Shown piece by piece: positions 46,958-57,788 of a stretch of 64,000 nt of DNA. Source of the DNA: Strigamia acuminata (lineage: Eukaryota; Arthropoda; Chilopoda; Geophilomorpha; Linotaeniidae); the NCBI GenBank assembly GCA_949358305.1, contig OX442314.1:40866581-40930580 (forward strand), written 5' to 3'. Each line of letters begins with the position of its first letter. Position 1 is the stretch's first letter. The position numbers and the translations under genes were made by a program. The notes below the pieces were generated by a model that saw only the letters and a list, made by a program, of their open reading frames with translations, was not told the DNA's origin and did no database searches.

Positions 46958-49721
46958 TTACTGACATCAATATATTTTTCGAATATTGAGTCAAGCCTTT
47001 TCTGAATTGCCTATCATGTGATGCATCGCCCATTTTGTATGGCAATTTGGTGAAGAGATCCTCTGTTCGTCGTAAATATGCTCGTAAGTCTTCTCCTCTA
47101 TACTGTTGCCAATTATCCCAATGATATAGCAATGTCTCGATTGGTTCGCCATATTCTGTCAAAAATGCTTTTACGAACGAGTCCCAATCTTGGAATTCTT
47201 GCTCGTAGAACCAATCAGCTGCATTGTCGGATACTGCTTTTGGAACAATCTTTTTTAACGTCAAATATGGACTTGCACCGCTTGCTCTGGCTAGTCGCAC
47301 CATTTCTTCCAGAAATTGCGTTCCAGCATGCCAATTTCCATCAAATATATCTGGCAAAATTCTGTCCCATTTAATTTGACTTTCTGGCTCAAACGTGTGT
47401 GTCCAATTAATTGCTCGATATTTTTCGAACCTTCTCTGGCGAGCTTCGTCAGCTTCATCGACTTCTGTCGCCGCTAATTTGGAGTCAATTTGATCTTTGA
47501 TGTACTGCTCCCAATATTGCGCATCTTGTGCTGGCGCTGTCGCTCCTTGTTCTGGAAGTTGCTCAGCAAATGGGTTGTTGGTCCTTTGCTGTTGTTGCTG
47601 TCCACAATGTGGTTCGAAATTCGTTCTGTGATAATTTTGTTCTTGTCGAAAATTATCTGATCTTGGATTATTTTGAGAGAAATTGTCACTTCTCTGTTGT
47701 CGCTGAAAATTGTTATTTTCTTGTTGCGACTGTTGAGGATTTCCTCTGTCATAGGATGGTGGCGCATTAAAATCTCTAAATCCTCGGTTATGATGCGCAA
47801 ATCCTCCTTCTTGACTTTGGGGAAATTCTCTTTGCTGATTTGCTGCGCTGTTCAGCCATGGATTTACGTATGTTTGGAAACTTCTTGCTTCCTCCTTTGG
47901 CTGTTGAAATCCTTGTGGCAGCTGATACTCATTTCTTGGTACTTCTTGATCTCTCTCTCTTGGTGGAGTGAGAAAAGGGTTATTTCTTGCTCTTTCAGAG
48001 TCTTCATATTCTGGTGGACTCAATATTGGTCGTCCAAACGGATTTTCTCTGCTCAATTCACCTTCCTGCCTGTTGTATTGTCGTTCCCACGCATACTGTG
48101 GTTCCGGTCTAATTATTGACACAGGTGAATTTGCTCTTTCTCCCAATATTGGTGCCTTTGGTCGAGTTGGCGGTAGATTTTGCCAATTTGGTCGATTTTC
48201 GGTTGTCTGCTGCCTTTCTCGACGCACTTCCCTTCTATTTGGAGTGTTTTGAATATTTTGCACATTTCCCTGCCTTGTTACGAGATCATCTCCCGTGTAT
48301 GGGCATTTTGCTCCAACTGGAATGTCTATGTCCATTGGCAGTCTTTCACTTCTGAAATTTGTATCTATTTCCATCGGCTGCATATCACTATTTTTTGGCT
48401 GACCGTGTGGCTGCAAATTTCGTTGATTTAACATATCAATTAAATTTTGATTTTGCGCAGGTGAGGGTGGCTGTATTCTCCTATCTCCAGGTACTGGCTC
48501 CTCCCCCCTCTTTTTTTTAGACGGACTTTCCGACTCTCCATCGGATGTTCGTCGTCCTGCACGTTCATGTAATTCACTTATGGTGACGTCATATGCAGAA
48601 TACGGGATCGATTGCGGGAATTGATTGGTGCGAAGATGACGTCTAATTGCTTCAGCATCTTGTTCAGCGCGAAAGGTGATCAAACGAAGCTGCTCATTTT
48701 CTGCTTCTATCGCTTCAATGGCGTCTCGTTTACGTTTTTCCACTTCACGTTTTTCTTCCACCAATCTTTGTTGCTCTGCTTCCAACATATCTCTCTCTTC
48801 TCGCAGACGTTCCATTCCGGACAGGATACGATTATTTTCGTTACGCACCCACTCAACGGAATTTTCTGCAAATTTCTCTGTGCTGTCACGACGTCTTTTA
48901 TCAACTTCTCGTTGTTGATTTTTTGCGCGAACGGCTGCTTGTTCTTCACTCATCAAGGCAACCCAAACGTCATCACGCTTGAAATTTTCGAGTCGTTTAC
49001 GGCGTCGAGCGTCTCTTTCGCTCGGTGAGAGGCCCTTTTCACTTTCTATGCGGGCCGATTCCGTGTCGAAAGCTTCACCTGCTCTGTCTGCCATATCTGC
49101 CCGAATTGCACTGAGGCTTCTCCGGTAGGCGTCTACAAGCCTTTCGCCTGGTTGGCGTCGAATAAGTGGTCGTTCACGTACTCTGTCCTCAACAATGTCC
49201 ATTAAGTCCATTAACGAAACTTCAGCCGCGTCTCGTTCACTGGACGATTGTTGCTGATACACTGATCCAATTTTGTTCACGTTGGCCAGTGTTTTTTCGT
49301 ACAATTCACGATCCGCTTCCGACATGTGATTTCTACGTGACAGTGGTCGTGAAATTGAGCGTGGAATTTTTGATGACGAAGTTTCAGTCTCTTTCGTCGC
49401 CGAATTTGGCGATTTTGGCGATTTTTGCTGCGCCAAAATGTCTGGCGGCTTTTTTGCCGTTACTTCTGGAGTTTTTGGCCGCACTTGTTGCAACACAGGT
49501 TCTCCAGTTAATTCAACCGATTTTGGCGGTGAATGGCTTAATTTGGGCGGCGAAGGCGTAGACACGTTGCCCCCTACCGCTCCCTGCGCCTGATCAATTA
49601 TTTCAGGTACTTGTGGAATATCCACTTCCATATCTTGATCTGGCGCTTGGCTGTCCGTCGGTGGTCCTGATTGACGCGTCGGATACTTTTTCGTAGGGAT
49701 AAAGCTCTTTCTTCTCGGCAT
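46884..49721 (-). CDS. Gypsy 2 Gag, 945 aa, very long
   Basis: From ATG 49721 (MPRRKSFIPTKKYPTRQSGP). A Pro/Ser-rich N-terminus, a long helical, highly charged segment likely to form a coiled coil (about residues 225-350; ENNRILSGMERLREERDMLE), a Lys/Arg cluster SPSKKKRGEE that could be a nuclear signal, and a Gln/Asn-rich region (about 570-740). The capsid-type gag domain follows near the C-terminus (NWHAGTQFLEEMVRLARASG, WFYEQEFQDWDSFVKAFLTE, RGEDLRAYLRRTEDLFTKLP). It is two to three times the usual Gypsy Gag length because of the N-terminal extension. The last ~25 residues are probably a frameshift artefact (see 46519-46957). Confidence 0.85.
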   Translation of the reverse strand: MPRRKSFIPTKKYPTRQSGPPTDSQAPDQDMEVDIPQVPEIIDQAQGAVGGNVSTPSPPKLSHSPPKSVELTGEPVLQQVRPKTPEVTAKKPPDILAQQKSPKSPNSATKETETSSSKIPRSISRPLSRRNHMSEADRELYEKTLANVNKIGSVYQQQSSSERDAAEVSLMDLMDIVEDRVRERPLIRRQPGERLVDAYRRSLSAIRADMADRAGEAFDTESARIESEKGLSPSERDARRRKRLENFKRDDVWVALMSEEQAAVRAKNQQREVDKRRRDSTEKFAENSVEWVRNENNRILSGMERLREERDMLEAEQQRLVEEKREVEKRKRDAIEAIEAENEQLRLITFRAEQDAEAIRRHLRTNQFPQSIPYSAYDVTISELHERAGRRTSDGESESPSKKKRGEEPVPGDRRIQPPSPAQNQNLIDMLNQRNLQPHGQPKNSDMQPMEIDTNFRSERLPMDIDIPVGAKCPYTGDDLVTRQGNVQNIQNTPNRREVRRERQQTTENRPNWQNLPPTRPKAPILGERANSPVSIIRPEPQYAWERQYNRQEGELSRENPFGRPILSPPEYEDSERARNNPFLTPPRERDQEVPRNEYQLPQGFQQPKEEARSFQTYVNPWLNSAANQQREFPQSQEGGFAHHNRGFRDFNAPPSYDRGNPQQSQQENNNFQRQQRSDNFSQNNPRSDNFRQEQNYHRTNFEPHCGQQQQQRTNNPFAEQLPEQGATAPAQDAQYWEQYIKDQIDSKLAATEVDEADEARQRRFEKYRAINWTHTFEPESQIKWDRILPDIFDGNWHAGTQFLEEMVRLARASGASPYLTLKKIVPKAVSDNAADWFYEQEFQDWDSFVKAFLTEYGEPIETLLYHWDNWQQYRGEDLRAYLRRTEDLFTKLPYKMGDASHDRQFRKGLTQYSKNILMSVNAPNWFKKTCRRGLSKPRAARAHV

Positions 49722-49815
49722 TTTTTACAATAAAAGGTGCAAGAAAGAAACAGTAAGAAAGTCGAGAGTCCCGTTAAAATTAACAATTTTTAGTTCAAAT
49801 CGACAGGCCCCCAAG

Positions 49816-50972
49816 TGTAACGTTCTCGAAATGTTATACTTAAAATACAACACGGGGAACGTTAGGATTGCTTTTAAAAAGACTTACACATAATATAAAT
49901 AATTACTAATTTTATAATTTAACTCTGACTTTAATAAAATACTTTGATATGAAAAATAGGGATAATTCCGACCCGGAATTACCTTACATTAAAATATGAA
50001 TAAATGATAATTTACAATGCTGGGTTTTCCAGACTTTGAGAACAGTATGAAATAGGAAGATTAATTAATGTATGATTTTACGACAAAATAACTTATAATT
50101 AGGAATAAAGAAATAAGGAAAAATACACTAGCAATGAAGATTATCGATTCCACTCGAAATCTTCTAATTGCGTCTAATCTTTCTGCGTGGACGGCGGAGT
50201 TCGCTTAGACGTCAAACTTGAAGTCCAACCTCGCTTCGGTCCTCGTATGCGTCCTGGCGGGCTGTGGCTCGTCTGGGACCGCTATTATCTCGAGATATGC
50301 CGGTCTTGGCTGTATCTCGTCCGTGGCGTCTTCGTACGTCTCGGGAATTGGTTCCAACGGAATATTTCCACTCATACGAGCGAAATACAAACGCAAGCGG
50401 AATTCCGCTGTCTTAGTCGGAAAATCCCGTAAACTAGATCTGCTTACGTTCGGCAACGTGTTGAATCTTCCTCCCTCGGTCCAGCGTTTGTTGCGGCGGT
50501 GGACGAGCGTTCTAGCCGTGGCGAACTGAAGATTCTTGACTCTTTTTGGCTAAGAGTGTTGGCCAACTCTTACTTGGAGAAGAGTGTAATCCCTCTCTTC
50601 GGCGGGAAGAGAATTACCGATAATATCCTGAAATAACCGTTGTGTTATTTCAAGATGTGAGCCCAGAGTCCAAATGAAGTGATTATCTCAAACAAACAAT
50701 GATTTTCAATAGTTTTCAGTTGTGTGTTTTTGTGAGATGTTTTCAGGTTCATGGTTTGGTTTAGACTGAGTTCTTAGCAGCTGCTCTCACTGCTAACAGG
50801 ATGTAGCACATCCTGTAGTCCCTAGATCTTATCTTGTTTCCCACACAAGATAGGGGCTACATCCTGTGTGCCTGGATGATTCTTGCAATCCTTTTGGTAC
50901 TCAAATTAGACTCACATAAAATTATTAGATTTAAGGAATTTCCTTTATTAGTCGTAATTTGGGATTACCACA
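49816..50972 (-). repeat. 5' LTR of Gypsy 2 (1157 bp)
   Basis: On the element strand the sequence directly after it (from 49815 down) is CTTGGGGGCCTGTCGATTTG, in the primer-binding-site position. I cannot assign the tRNA by eye. One of the three LTR differences (50207) turns a Gln codon of the LTR ORF into a stop. Confidence 0.95.
50205..50375 (-). pseudogene. Stop-shortened copy of the LTR ORF in the 5' LTR
   Basis: Same frame as 38404-38718 but a CAA to TAA change removes the membrane segment: the product would end ...FKFDV. As the 5' LTR copy is upstream of, or within, the promoter, loss here may be neutral. Confidence 0.7.
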
Positions 50973-50976
50973 CAGT

Positions 50977-52012
50977 TTCAATTGATAGTTTGTGTATAAA
51001 TGAGTTTCAACATATTTTTTTTCTACATTACTTTTATATCTTTATTGAGTTCATTTTGGGGTATGGTTTTGCTACTTTTCAACCTTGGTTTCGACGATTA
51101 TCTCCTCTGGTGGCTTGATACGTGCAAGATGCACCATATATTAGGCCTGGTTTGCAATATAAGTGTCACAGAGCAAAATATGACAGCCCCTGTGCATTTC
51201 TGCAATGCAAATCAAAGATGCAGTGTAATAATGTGACTCCATTTTGAACACTCACACACTTGTACCAGGTGTTGTGGTAAGTCACGATTCTCAGAACTCG
51301 AGCAATTAAGTAATTAGAGAGAAGGAGGAGTTAAGTACCTCAGTTGCTCTTGTGTGTACATGAGAACTAGCATATGTGATTGCACTGCCGGATTAGCAGG
51401 GGTTGGAATGCACAATTTCAACACCTGTGAAAAAAACAGTGAAAGCACAGTTGAACTCACACTTTCAAGCAGTGAACACCTCTCTCAGTTGCTGAGTTGG
51501 CTCCAATATTCTCTTGCTGAGAATACATACTTTGATGCAGTTTGGTCAACCAACATAGAACATTTTTGGACATCCAAGGAAACCACTTTTGAGCCTTCAA
51601 GTATCCAGTTTGAAACCCCCCCCCACTTATTTTTCAACCGATGCCCACCGGGGGGGGGGGGGGGGGGCGACGTTGGCATTGGTGGCAATCGTTCTAAAGC
51701 TTCTTTTGTGGTGAACACGGATCCCCACACCAAATCCGGCAAACATTGAATCGCGCTTTACTACGACTGCATGGGAAAAGCGGAATATTCCTACAGTTAC
51801 GGCTTACCACCATCGCGAGGTTCTTGATTTCGTCGAAGTCAGCGACCGAAAGTTGACGATAAGAGCAGCGATAAACAATACCAAAGTGTCTGCAGCACGT
51901 GTGGGCAATTTTGCGTTTTTTTTTTATTTTTTCGTGTACAACAGAAGTTGAGGCCAAAGCGTATAATGTCAAATTTTAATTCCAAAGATTACAATTTGAA
52001 CAATAAAAAACA
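50977..52012. other. Right flank of Gypsy 2, no gene recognised
   Basis: AT-rich sequence, then a C9 run (51616-51624) and a G18 run (51650-51667) close together, which could form a hairpin or mark a hard-to-assemble site. A 131-codon plus frame (51354-51749) crosses the homopolymers and is not credible. Confidence 0.55.
51650..51667. repeat. G18 homopolymer with nearby C9
   Basis: Eighteen G, 26 bp after nine C. The exact length is doubtful in any assembly. Confidence 0.7.
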
Positions 52013-53994
52013 TTACAAGTTTTGATATAGTTACAAAACCTCGTGAAAAACCCAATAAAACAAAGTTTCATCCACATCCCATTGTTGATTCACAAGAATC
52101 ACTGTTCGAGCAATTTGTGTAGTTTTGACATCAACAATAGTGTGACTTACAAACCGTAAGTACCAGGTCACTAAAAGTTTTGATATAGTTACAAAACGTC
52201 ATAAAAAACCCAATAAAACAAATTTTATCCATATACCATTGTCGATTCTCGAGAAACAAACTCTCCGAACAGTTTGTGCAGTCTTGACATCAGTGTTGAC
52301 GTAACTTACAAACCGCATATATCAGGTCATTGAAAGTTTTGATATAGTTTTAAAACCTCGTAAAAAACCCAATAAAACAAGCTTCATACATATCCCCTTG
52401 TCAGTTATCGAGAAACAGACTCTTCAAACGGTTTGTGCAGTTTTGACACCACTGTCGGCATAACTTACAAACCGCAAGTATCAGGTCACTGAAAGTTTTG
52501 ATAGTGTTACAAAACCTCGTAAAAAACTCAATAAAACAAGTTTCATTCATATCCCATGGTCTGTTCTCAAGAAACAGACTGTTCGAACAGTTTGTGCAGT
52601 TTTGACGTCAACATTAGCATGACTTACAAACGGCAAGTGCTAGGTGTTTGTAAGTTGCTATATAGTTACAAAAACATAGGAAAAAACCCAATAAAACAGG
52701 TTTCTTACATATCCCATGATCGATTCTCAAGAGAGACAGACTCTTCGAACAGTTTGTGCAGCTTTGACAAAACATTAGCATGACTTACAAACGGGAAGTG
52801 CTAGGTGTTTGTAAGTTTCTATACACTATAGTTACAAAACCATAGGGAAAAACCCAATAAAACAGGTTTTGATGTCAAGGATGGTGTGACTTACAACCCG
52901 TAAGTACAAGATGACTGAAAGTTTTGATATAGTTACAATACCTCGTGAAAAACCCAATAAAACAAGTTTCATTCACATCCCATTGTTGGTTCACAAGAAA
53001 CACTGTTCGAGCAATTTGTGTAGTTTTGACATCAACAATGGTGTGACTTACAAACCGTAAGTACCAGGTCACTAAAAGTTTTGATATGGTTACAAAACAT
53101 CGTAAAAATCCCAATAAAACAAGTATCATCCATATACCATCGTCGATTCTCGAGAAACAAACTCTCTGAACAGTTTGTGCAGTCTTGACATCAATGTTGG
53201 CATAACTTACAAACTGCATATATCAGGTCACTGAAAGTTTTGATAGTGATACACAACTGCGTAAAAAACCCAATGAAACAAGTTTCATTCATATCCCATG
53301 GTCGGTTCTCGAGAAACAGACTCTTCGAACAGTTTGTGCAGTTTTGACATCAATGTTGGTATAACTTACAAACCGCATGTGCTAGGTGTTTGTAAGTTTC
53401 TATATAGTTACAAAACCATAGGAAAAACCCAATAAAACAGGTTTCTTACATATCCCATGATCAATTCTCAAAAAACAGACTCTTCAAACAGTTTGTGTAG
53501 TTTTGACATCAACTATGACGGACTTCCATACCACAACTGCTAGGTGTTTGTAAGTTTCCATATAGTTACAAAACCACAAGAAAAACCTAATAAAACAAGT
53601 TTCATCCATATCTCATGGTCGGTTCTCGAGAAACAGACTCTTCGAACGGTTTGTGTAGTTTTGACATCACTGTCGGCATAACTTACAAACCACAAGTATC
53701 AGGTCACTGAAAGTTTTGATAGTGTTACAAAACCTTGTAAAAAACCCAATAAAATAAGTTTCATTCATAACCCATGGTCGGTTCTCAAGAAACCGACTCT
53801 TCGAACAGTTTGTGCAGTTTTGACATCAATGTTGGTATAACTTACAAACCGCATGTGCTAGGTGTTTGTAGGTTTCTATATAGTTACAAAACCATAGGAA
53901 AAAAACCAATAAAACAGGTTTGTTACATATACCATGGTCAGTTCTCGAGAAACAGACTCTTTGAACAGTTTGTGTAGTTTTGACATCAACGATG
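52013..53994. repeat. Satellite, ~157-bp unit, about 13 copies
   Basis: Unit landmarks: AGTTTTGATATAGTTACAAA, CCCAATAAAACAAGTTTCAT, TCGAGAAACAGACTCTTCGA, GTTTGTGCAGTTTTGACATC, ACTTACAAACCGCA. Starts near 52017, 52172, 52335, 52493, 52645, 52806, 52918, 53076, 53235, 53390, 53551, 53710 and 53867; spacing mostly 151-164 bp, one short unit (~113). Two subtypes alternate: one with GGTCACTGAAAGTTTTGATA, one with GGTGTTTGTAAGTTTCTATA. A further partial unit appears after the inserted element at 54786-54840. Confidence 0.92.
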
Positions 53995-54002
53995 GCGTTA
54001 CT

Positions 54003-54777
54003 AGAGATTGCAGTACCGGTTTCAGTATCGGTTCCAGTACCGGTATTGGTACCGGAATTTAGTACCAGTTCTTGGTACCGAGGTTTTTTTCTGTCGGTAC
54101 TGAGGGCCGGTACTAGTACCGTAAGCTTTTCTTGGTACCGGAACCGCCCCTCACACCGGAAACGGAACCGGTACTTTCCATCATCATTAACAACACAACA
54201 ACGCCACCTACTACCAGCATTTCTAATGATGTAGGAGGTGACAAATTTTATTTCCCTCGTTATTTACTCATTCTAACTGGAAACAGTTTCTCTTTTTAAA
54301 TTAACTTGGAAATAGTAATAATGGCAAATGGCTGAACTAGGACAAAATCCGGAAGTTCCTACTCCGGCAGTGTCTACGCCGGAAGTTTCTATAAACAAAA
54401 ATCCAGTGTGGAACTATTTCACAAAGTCATGTGATGGTCACTTGTAAAGTCAGCTAAAATTTTCTGCACCAAGATAAGTAGCCGCTTAGGTGACCAGTCT
54501 CTGGATTCATTGTGCTTTTTACGTTCATATTTTCAAGAGTAAATTGTAGTACTACAGTATTATCTAATTTTCATGACAAATAAATATTTCTGTTGAGAAA
54601 TGGATTGACTATCCAGAACCGATACCAATACCGGTGCCAGTACCGCTCTCGGTAGTAGTACCAGCCCAATACCGGTGCTCATTTTTAATTCGGTACCGGA
54701 ACCGAATATAGTACCGGAAAAAAATGTCAGTACCGAATACCGATACCATAAAAACCGTCCGGTACTGCAATCCCTAA
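54003..54777. mobile_element. Non-autonomous hAT-like element inside the satellite
   Basis: 8-bp target duplications GCGTTACT (53995-54002 and 54778-54785). Near-terminal inverted repeats AGAGATTGCAGTACCGG and (complement of right end) TTAGGGATTGCAGTACCGG, offset by two bases. Both ends are full of GGTACCGG/CCGGTACC words that can fold back. The 775 bp hold no coding frame of note. The satellite resumes in phase beyond the second duplication. Confidence 0.85.
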
Positions 54778-54785
54778 GCGTTACT

Positions 54786-54840
54786 TCCAAACCGCAGATG
54801 CTAGGTGTTTGAAAGTTTCTATATAGTTTCAAAACCATGG
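54786..54840. repeat. Satellite unit resumed after the hAT-like insertion
   Basis: CCAAACCGCAGATGCTAGGTGTTTGAAAG... continues the satellite unit broken at 53994, then stops near 54840 where the 21-bp minisatellite begins. Confidence 0.85.
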
Positions 54841-54865
54841 GAAAAATTCCTGTATTTCATCACCA

Positions 54866-55256
54866 AATGTTAAAGATTTCTCAACCAAGAGAATTTTCAT
54901 CAAAACCAAGAGAATTTTCATCAAAACCAAGAGAATTTTCATCAGAAGTAAGATAATTTTCATCAGAAGTAAGACAATTTTCACCAAAACTAAGACAATT
55001 TTCTCCAAAACTAAGACAATTTTCAATACAACTTAGAGATTTTTCCACAGAACTTAGAGAATCTTCACCAAATGTTAGAGAATTTTCACCAAATGTTAGA
55101 GAATATTCACCAAATGTTAAAGAATTTTCACTAAATGTTAGAGAATTTTCACCAAATGTTAGAGAATATTCACCAAATGTTAAAGAATTTTCACCAAATG
55201 TTAGAGAATATTCACCAAATGTTAGAGAATTTTCACCAACTGTTAGAGAATTTTAT
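54866..55256. repeat. 21-bp minisatellite, about 18 copies
   Basis: Unit AGAGAATTTTCACCAAATGT plus T, with subtypes (CATCAAAACCA, CATCAGAAGTA, CACCAAAACTA, CACCAAATGTT) in blocks. The period is a multiple of three, so the minus strand stays open for several units as a Leu/Met/Lys repeat; I do not regard this as a gene. Confidence 0.88.
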
Positions 55257-55259
55257 GAG

Positions 55260-56036
55260 TCATGTGTAAGACAGGGGTCCGATGATTAAGAGACTGCATG
55301 AATAAGGTGTTCGATTTAGTTTATTTCACCGTCCACGTTGTAGGTCAGTACGGATTGACCACCCAACCCACGCAGAATTACATAATATAATACAGGTTTA
55401 TTTACAAGCAGTGCCCGGCCACGGGTTGCTGCGGCTGTCCTGTTTTCGTATCTTACGCATTCGTTGAATTGCAATGCCAGGTTTTCGAGACATCCTTGTC
55501 TCGTTCACTTCACCAATTGTAAAATAGGACGCGAAGCGTGCAATAGATGGATTTCTTCCTCCTCCTATGCAAGTTTCAAATTTTGTGAGAAAAAGTGAAA
55601 GAATCAAAAGACATAACTTACTTCATTCATTCAAACATTGTAATAATTATTGGTAATCTTCATTTGAAATTGTGTTAAGTAAAGTTTTGATTCACCTAAC
55701 CAACTAACTTACTTACTTCATTCGAACTTTGTAACCTTTATGCAAATGTCAAATTGTTGTGTCAAAATTATATGTAAACAAAATTTTAAAAATTGTGTTT
55801 TGTGAAATCCGAAACGGTCTTTACTCTTCAAAATACAGAAGTAAAGTAAAACCATTCACATTATTCGAACTTTGTAACCTTTATGTAATTGTCAACCTGT
55901 TGTGTCAAAATTATGCAAACAAAATTAAAAATGTGTTTTAAGTGAAATTTAAGGGAAAAAATTGTGATTTAAAGTGAAATTCAAGTAAAAAAGTGTGATT
56001 TTAAGTGAAATTCATGTAAAAAAAATACATTCAAAT
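55260..56036. repeat. Dispersed repeat family with CTTACTTC-CATTCGAACTTTG
   Basis: The block CTTACTTCATTCGAACTTTG, TAACCTTTATG, TGTCAAATTG, TGTGTCAAAATTATG recurs at about 55700-55780, 55855-55930, 56766-56815 plus 57791-57835, and 58379-58450. Each time it is followed by an AAGTGAAATTCAAGT-type stretch or AAAATGTGTTTT. Insertions split some copies. No coding content. Confidence 0.7.
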
Positions 56037-56044
56037 GAGGAAAC

Positions 56045-56757
56045 GGGGCGCATTTAGAGTCGCGAAAAATGGAATCGCGAATCTAAGAATCGCGAATCCG
56101 AGAATCGCGAATCCGGGAATCGCGAATCCAGAAATCGCGAAATTTTGTGCTGTGAGACAGCATAACGCGACTCCTGGATACCGCTAGGCAGTGTGTAGCG
56201 AATCCAGACTGTCGCAAATCCATGAATCGCAAATCTGTAAATCACGATTCGCAGTTTGGCATGAAAAAACTGCGGTTTGACATGAAAAAGCTGCATATTG
56301 ACATGAAAAAACTGCAGTTTGACATGAAAAAGCTGCCGTTTGGCATGGAATTTGGTAAATTCCGTATCCGAGACGTGATCCCGTGTCACGGCTCACCGAC
56401 GTGACCACTGTCCGGGCAGCCGGAGTACGCCTCGGTGTACGTCGGGACGGGTCCGTCGAAGCGCCGGTGGTGCGGGAACTAGTGCGGGAAGGGCATGCCG
56501 ACCGATCGCGGGCGCGCACCCGTCCGTTCGTCGGTGATGTTCGGAAATTCCAGGCACAGTTTCGCGTTTTCTTTTTTCGCGATTTCTTTTTTTCGCGTTT
56601 TCCCATTTTCGCAATATATTTTTTCGCGTTTTTCCATTTTCGCGATATATTTTTTCGCAATTTGATTATTCGCGATTACTTTTCCTTAATTTTGTAATCG
56701 CGAAAATCGCGTTTCCCATTTTCGCAATATATTTTTTCGCGACAGTAGCGCCACCCC
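56045..56757. mobile_element. 713-bp hAT-like element with a heptad minisatellite
   Basis: 8-bp duplications GAGGAAAC (56037-56044 and 56758-56765). Ends GGGGCGC... and ...GCGCCACCCC are imperfect inverted repeats. The empty site survives at 58370-58380 (GAGGAAACAACTTAC), proving insertion. Many TCGCGA words occur near both ends. A 21-bp tandem repeat (GACATGAAAAAACTGCAGTT plus T, about five copies, 56253-56350) sits inside. No transposase. Confidence 0.8.
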
Positions 56758-56816
56758 GAGGAAACAACTTACTTCCTTCATTCAAAATTTGTATCCTTTA
56801 TACCAATGTAACATTA

Positions 56817-57788
56817 GGTGCGTTCAATTTCAAATTGTGAAAAACCGATTCTGAAAACTTGATTATAAAATAGGTTTTTAACTTTGAACGAGTTAAAAAC
56901 CGATTCTATAATCAAGTTTTTGATTATCATGAGCATGCGCAGTGATGACTTAAGTGTCCTGGAATCAAGTTCTCTTGATCCCAGAACTAGTTATGAACAG
57001 AAAAATGTAGGTTTATTTAAATTAATATTATTGTTATTATTTATTTAAGAACGTGGAATCGGCCGCATTAGATCGCACAAATGTGCCGCATTTGGTGGGG
57101 CAAATGCGCCCGAACACCTGCCGCATTCGGTGGGGCAAATGCGCCCAAACATCGGCCGCATTCGGTGGGGCGAATGCGCCCGAACATCGGCCACATTCGG
57201 TGGGGCAAATGCGCCCGAACATCGGCCACATTCGGTGGGGCGAATGCGCCCGAACATCGGCCACATTCGGTGGGAAAAATGCGCCCGAACACCCGCCGCA
57301 TTCGGTGGGGAAAATGCGCCCGAACACCCGCCGCATTCGGTGGGGAAAATGCGCCTAAACGTCGGCCGCATTCAGTGGGGCAAATGCGCCCGAACATCGG
57401 CCACATTCGGTGGGGCAAATGCGCCCGAACACCCGCCGCATTCGGTGGTGAAAATGCGCCCAAACACCCGCCGCATTTGTGCGATCGAATGCGGAGGGTG
57501 TTTGGCCGATTCCCCGTTCTTAAATTAATAATAATAATGATAATAATTTAAATAAACTTACATTTTTGTATGTGCTTCCACCGCCGATCTATTCAGTTAC
57601 AAAATGGCCGCCAGAAAAACGAGTCAAAATCGAGTCAAAATCCAAAGAATCCACCCCACACGTGGATTATGAGAATCGGTTTTTCGAAAATCCGATTCTC
57701 TAAAATATGACGCGTTTTGCATCATTTCCGGTAATGAAAATCCAGATAATCGAGAGAATCGGATTATCAGTTAGAAATTGAACGCGCC
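56817..57788. mobile_element. 972-bp fold-back element with a 35-bp minisatellite core
   Basis: Ends (TA)GGTGCGTTCAATTTC and, inverted, (TA)GGCGCGTTCAATTTC, each flanked by TA (56815-56816, 57789-57790). Further inverted segments continue inwards (for example AAAAATGTAGGTTTATTTAAAT against its complement at 57545-57570), to the repeat core. TA flanks and long arms suggest a Tc1/mariner-like MITE or fold-back element. It is inserted in a copy of the CTTACTTC repeat. Confidence 0.75.
57059..57500. repeat. 35-bp minisatellite, about 12 copies
   Basis: Unit GCCGCATTCGGTGGGGCAAA plus TGCGCCCGAACATCG, with small variants (CGAATGC, GAAAATGC, CACCC). Each unit contains GCATT...AATGC, a small hairpin. 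Because 35 is not a multiple of three, all reading frames stay open over three units, giving several spurious long ORFs on both strands. Confidence 0.92.

Larger units (their letters stand above)
38159..50972 (-). mobile_element. Gypsy LTR retrotransposon 2, 12.8 kb with extra 3' ORFs
   Basis: LTRs 38159-39315 and 49816-50972, each 1157 bp, TG...CA, differing at three sites. CAGT duplicated at both ends (38155-38158, 50973-50976). Interior on the minus strand in order: gag (49721-46884), protease/RT/RNase H (46957-44401, with an N gap), a linker (44372-44052), integrase (43958-42423), then non-env ORFs A (42146-41731, spliced), B (41741-40611) and C (40699-39362), plus a membrane-segment ORF in the LTR. 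Gag and the 3' ORFs look intact; pol has at least a frameshift and two stops. At nearly 13 kb it is among the longer Gypsy layouts. Confidence 0.93.

Noticed and set aside
47078-49561. Plus-strand ORFs of 78-148 codons within Gypsy 2 gag
   Set aside because: Opposite-strand shadows of the 945-codon gag frame, hydrophobic only because gag is Gln/Glu/Arg-rich.
51354-51749. 131-codon plus ORF across C9 and G18 runs
   Set aside because: Its central part is poly-Pro/poly-Gly from homopolymers whose length is uncertain; no motif on either side.
54829-55026. Minus-strand Leu/Met/Lys repeat ORF
   Set aside because: It is the 21-bp minisatellite read in frame; no start context or flanking coding sequence.
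57037-57551. Several ORFs of 99-156 codons on both strands
   Set aside because: They are produced by the 35-bp minisatellite, which keeps all frames open; the products are plain repeats in every frame.
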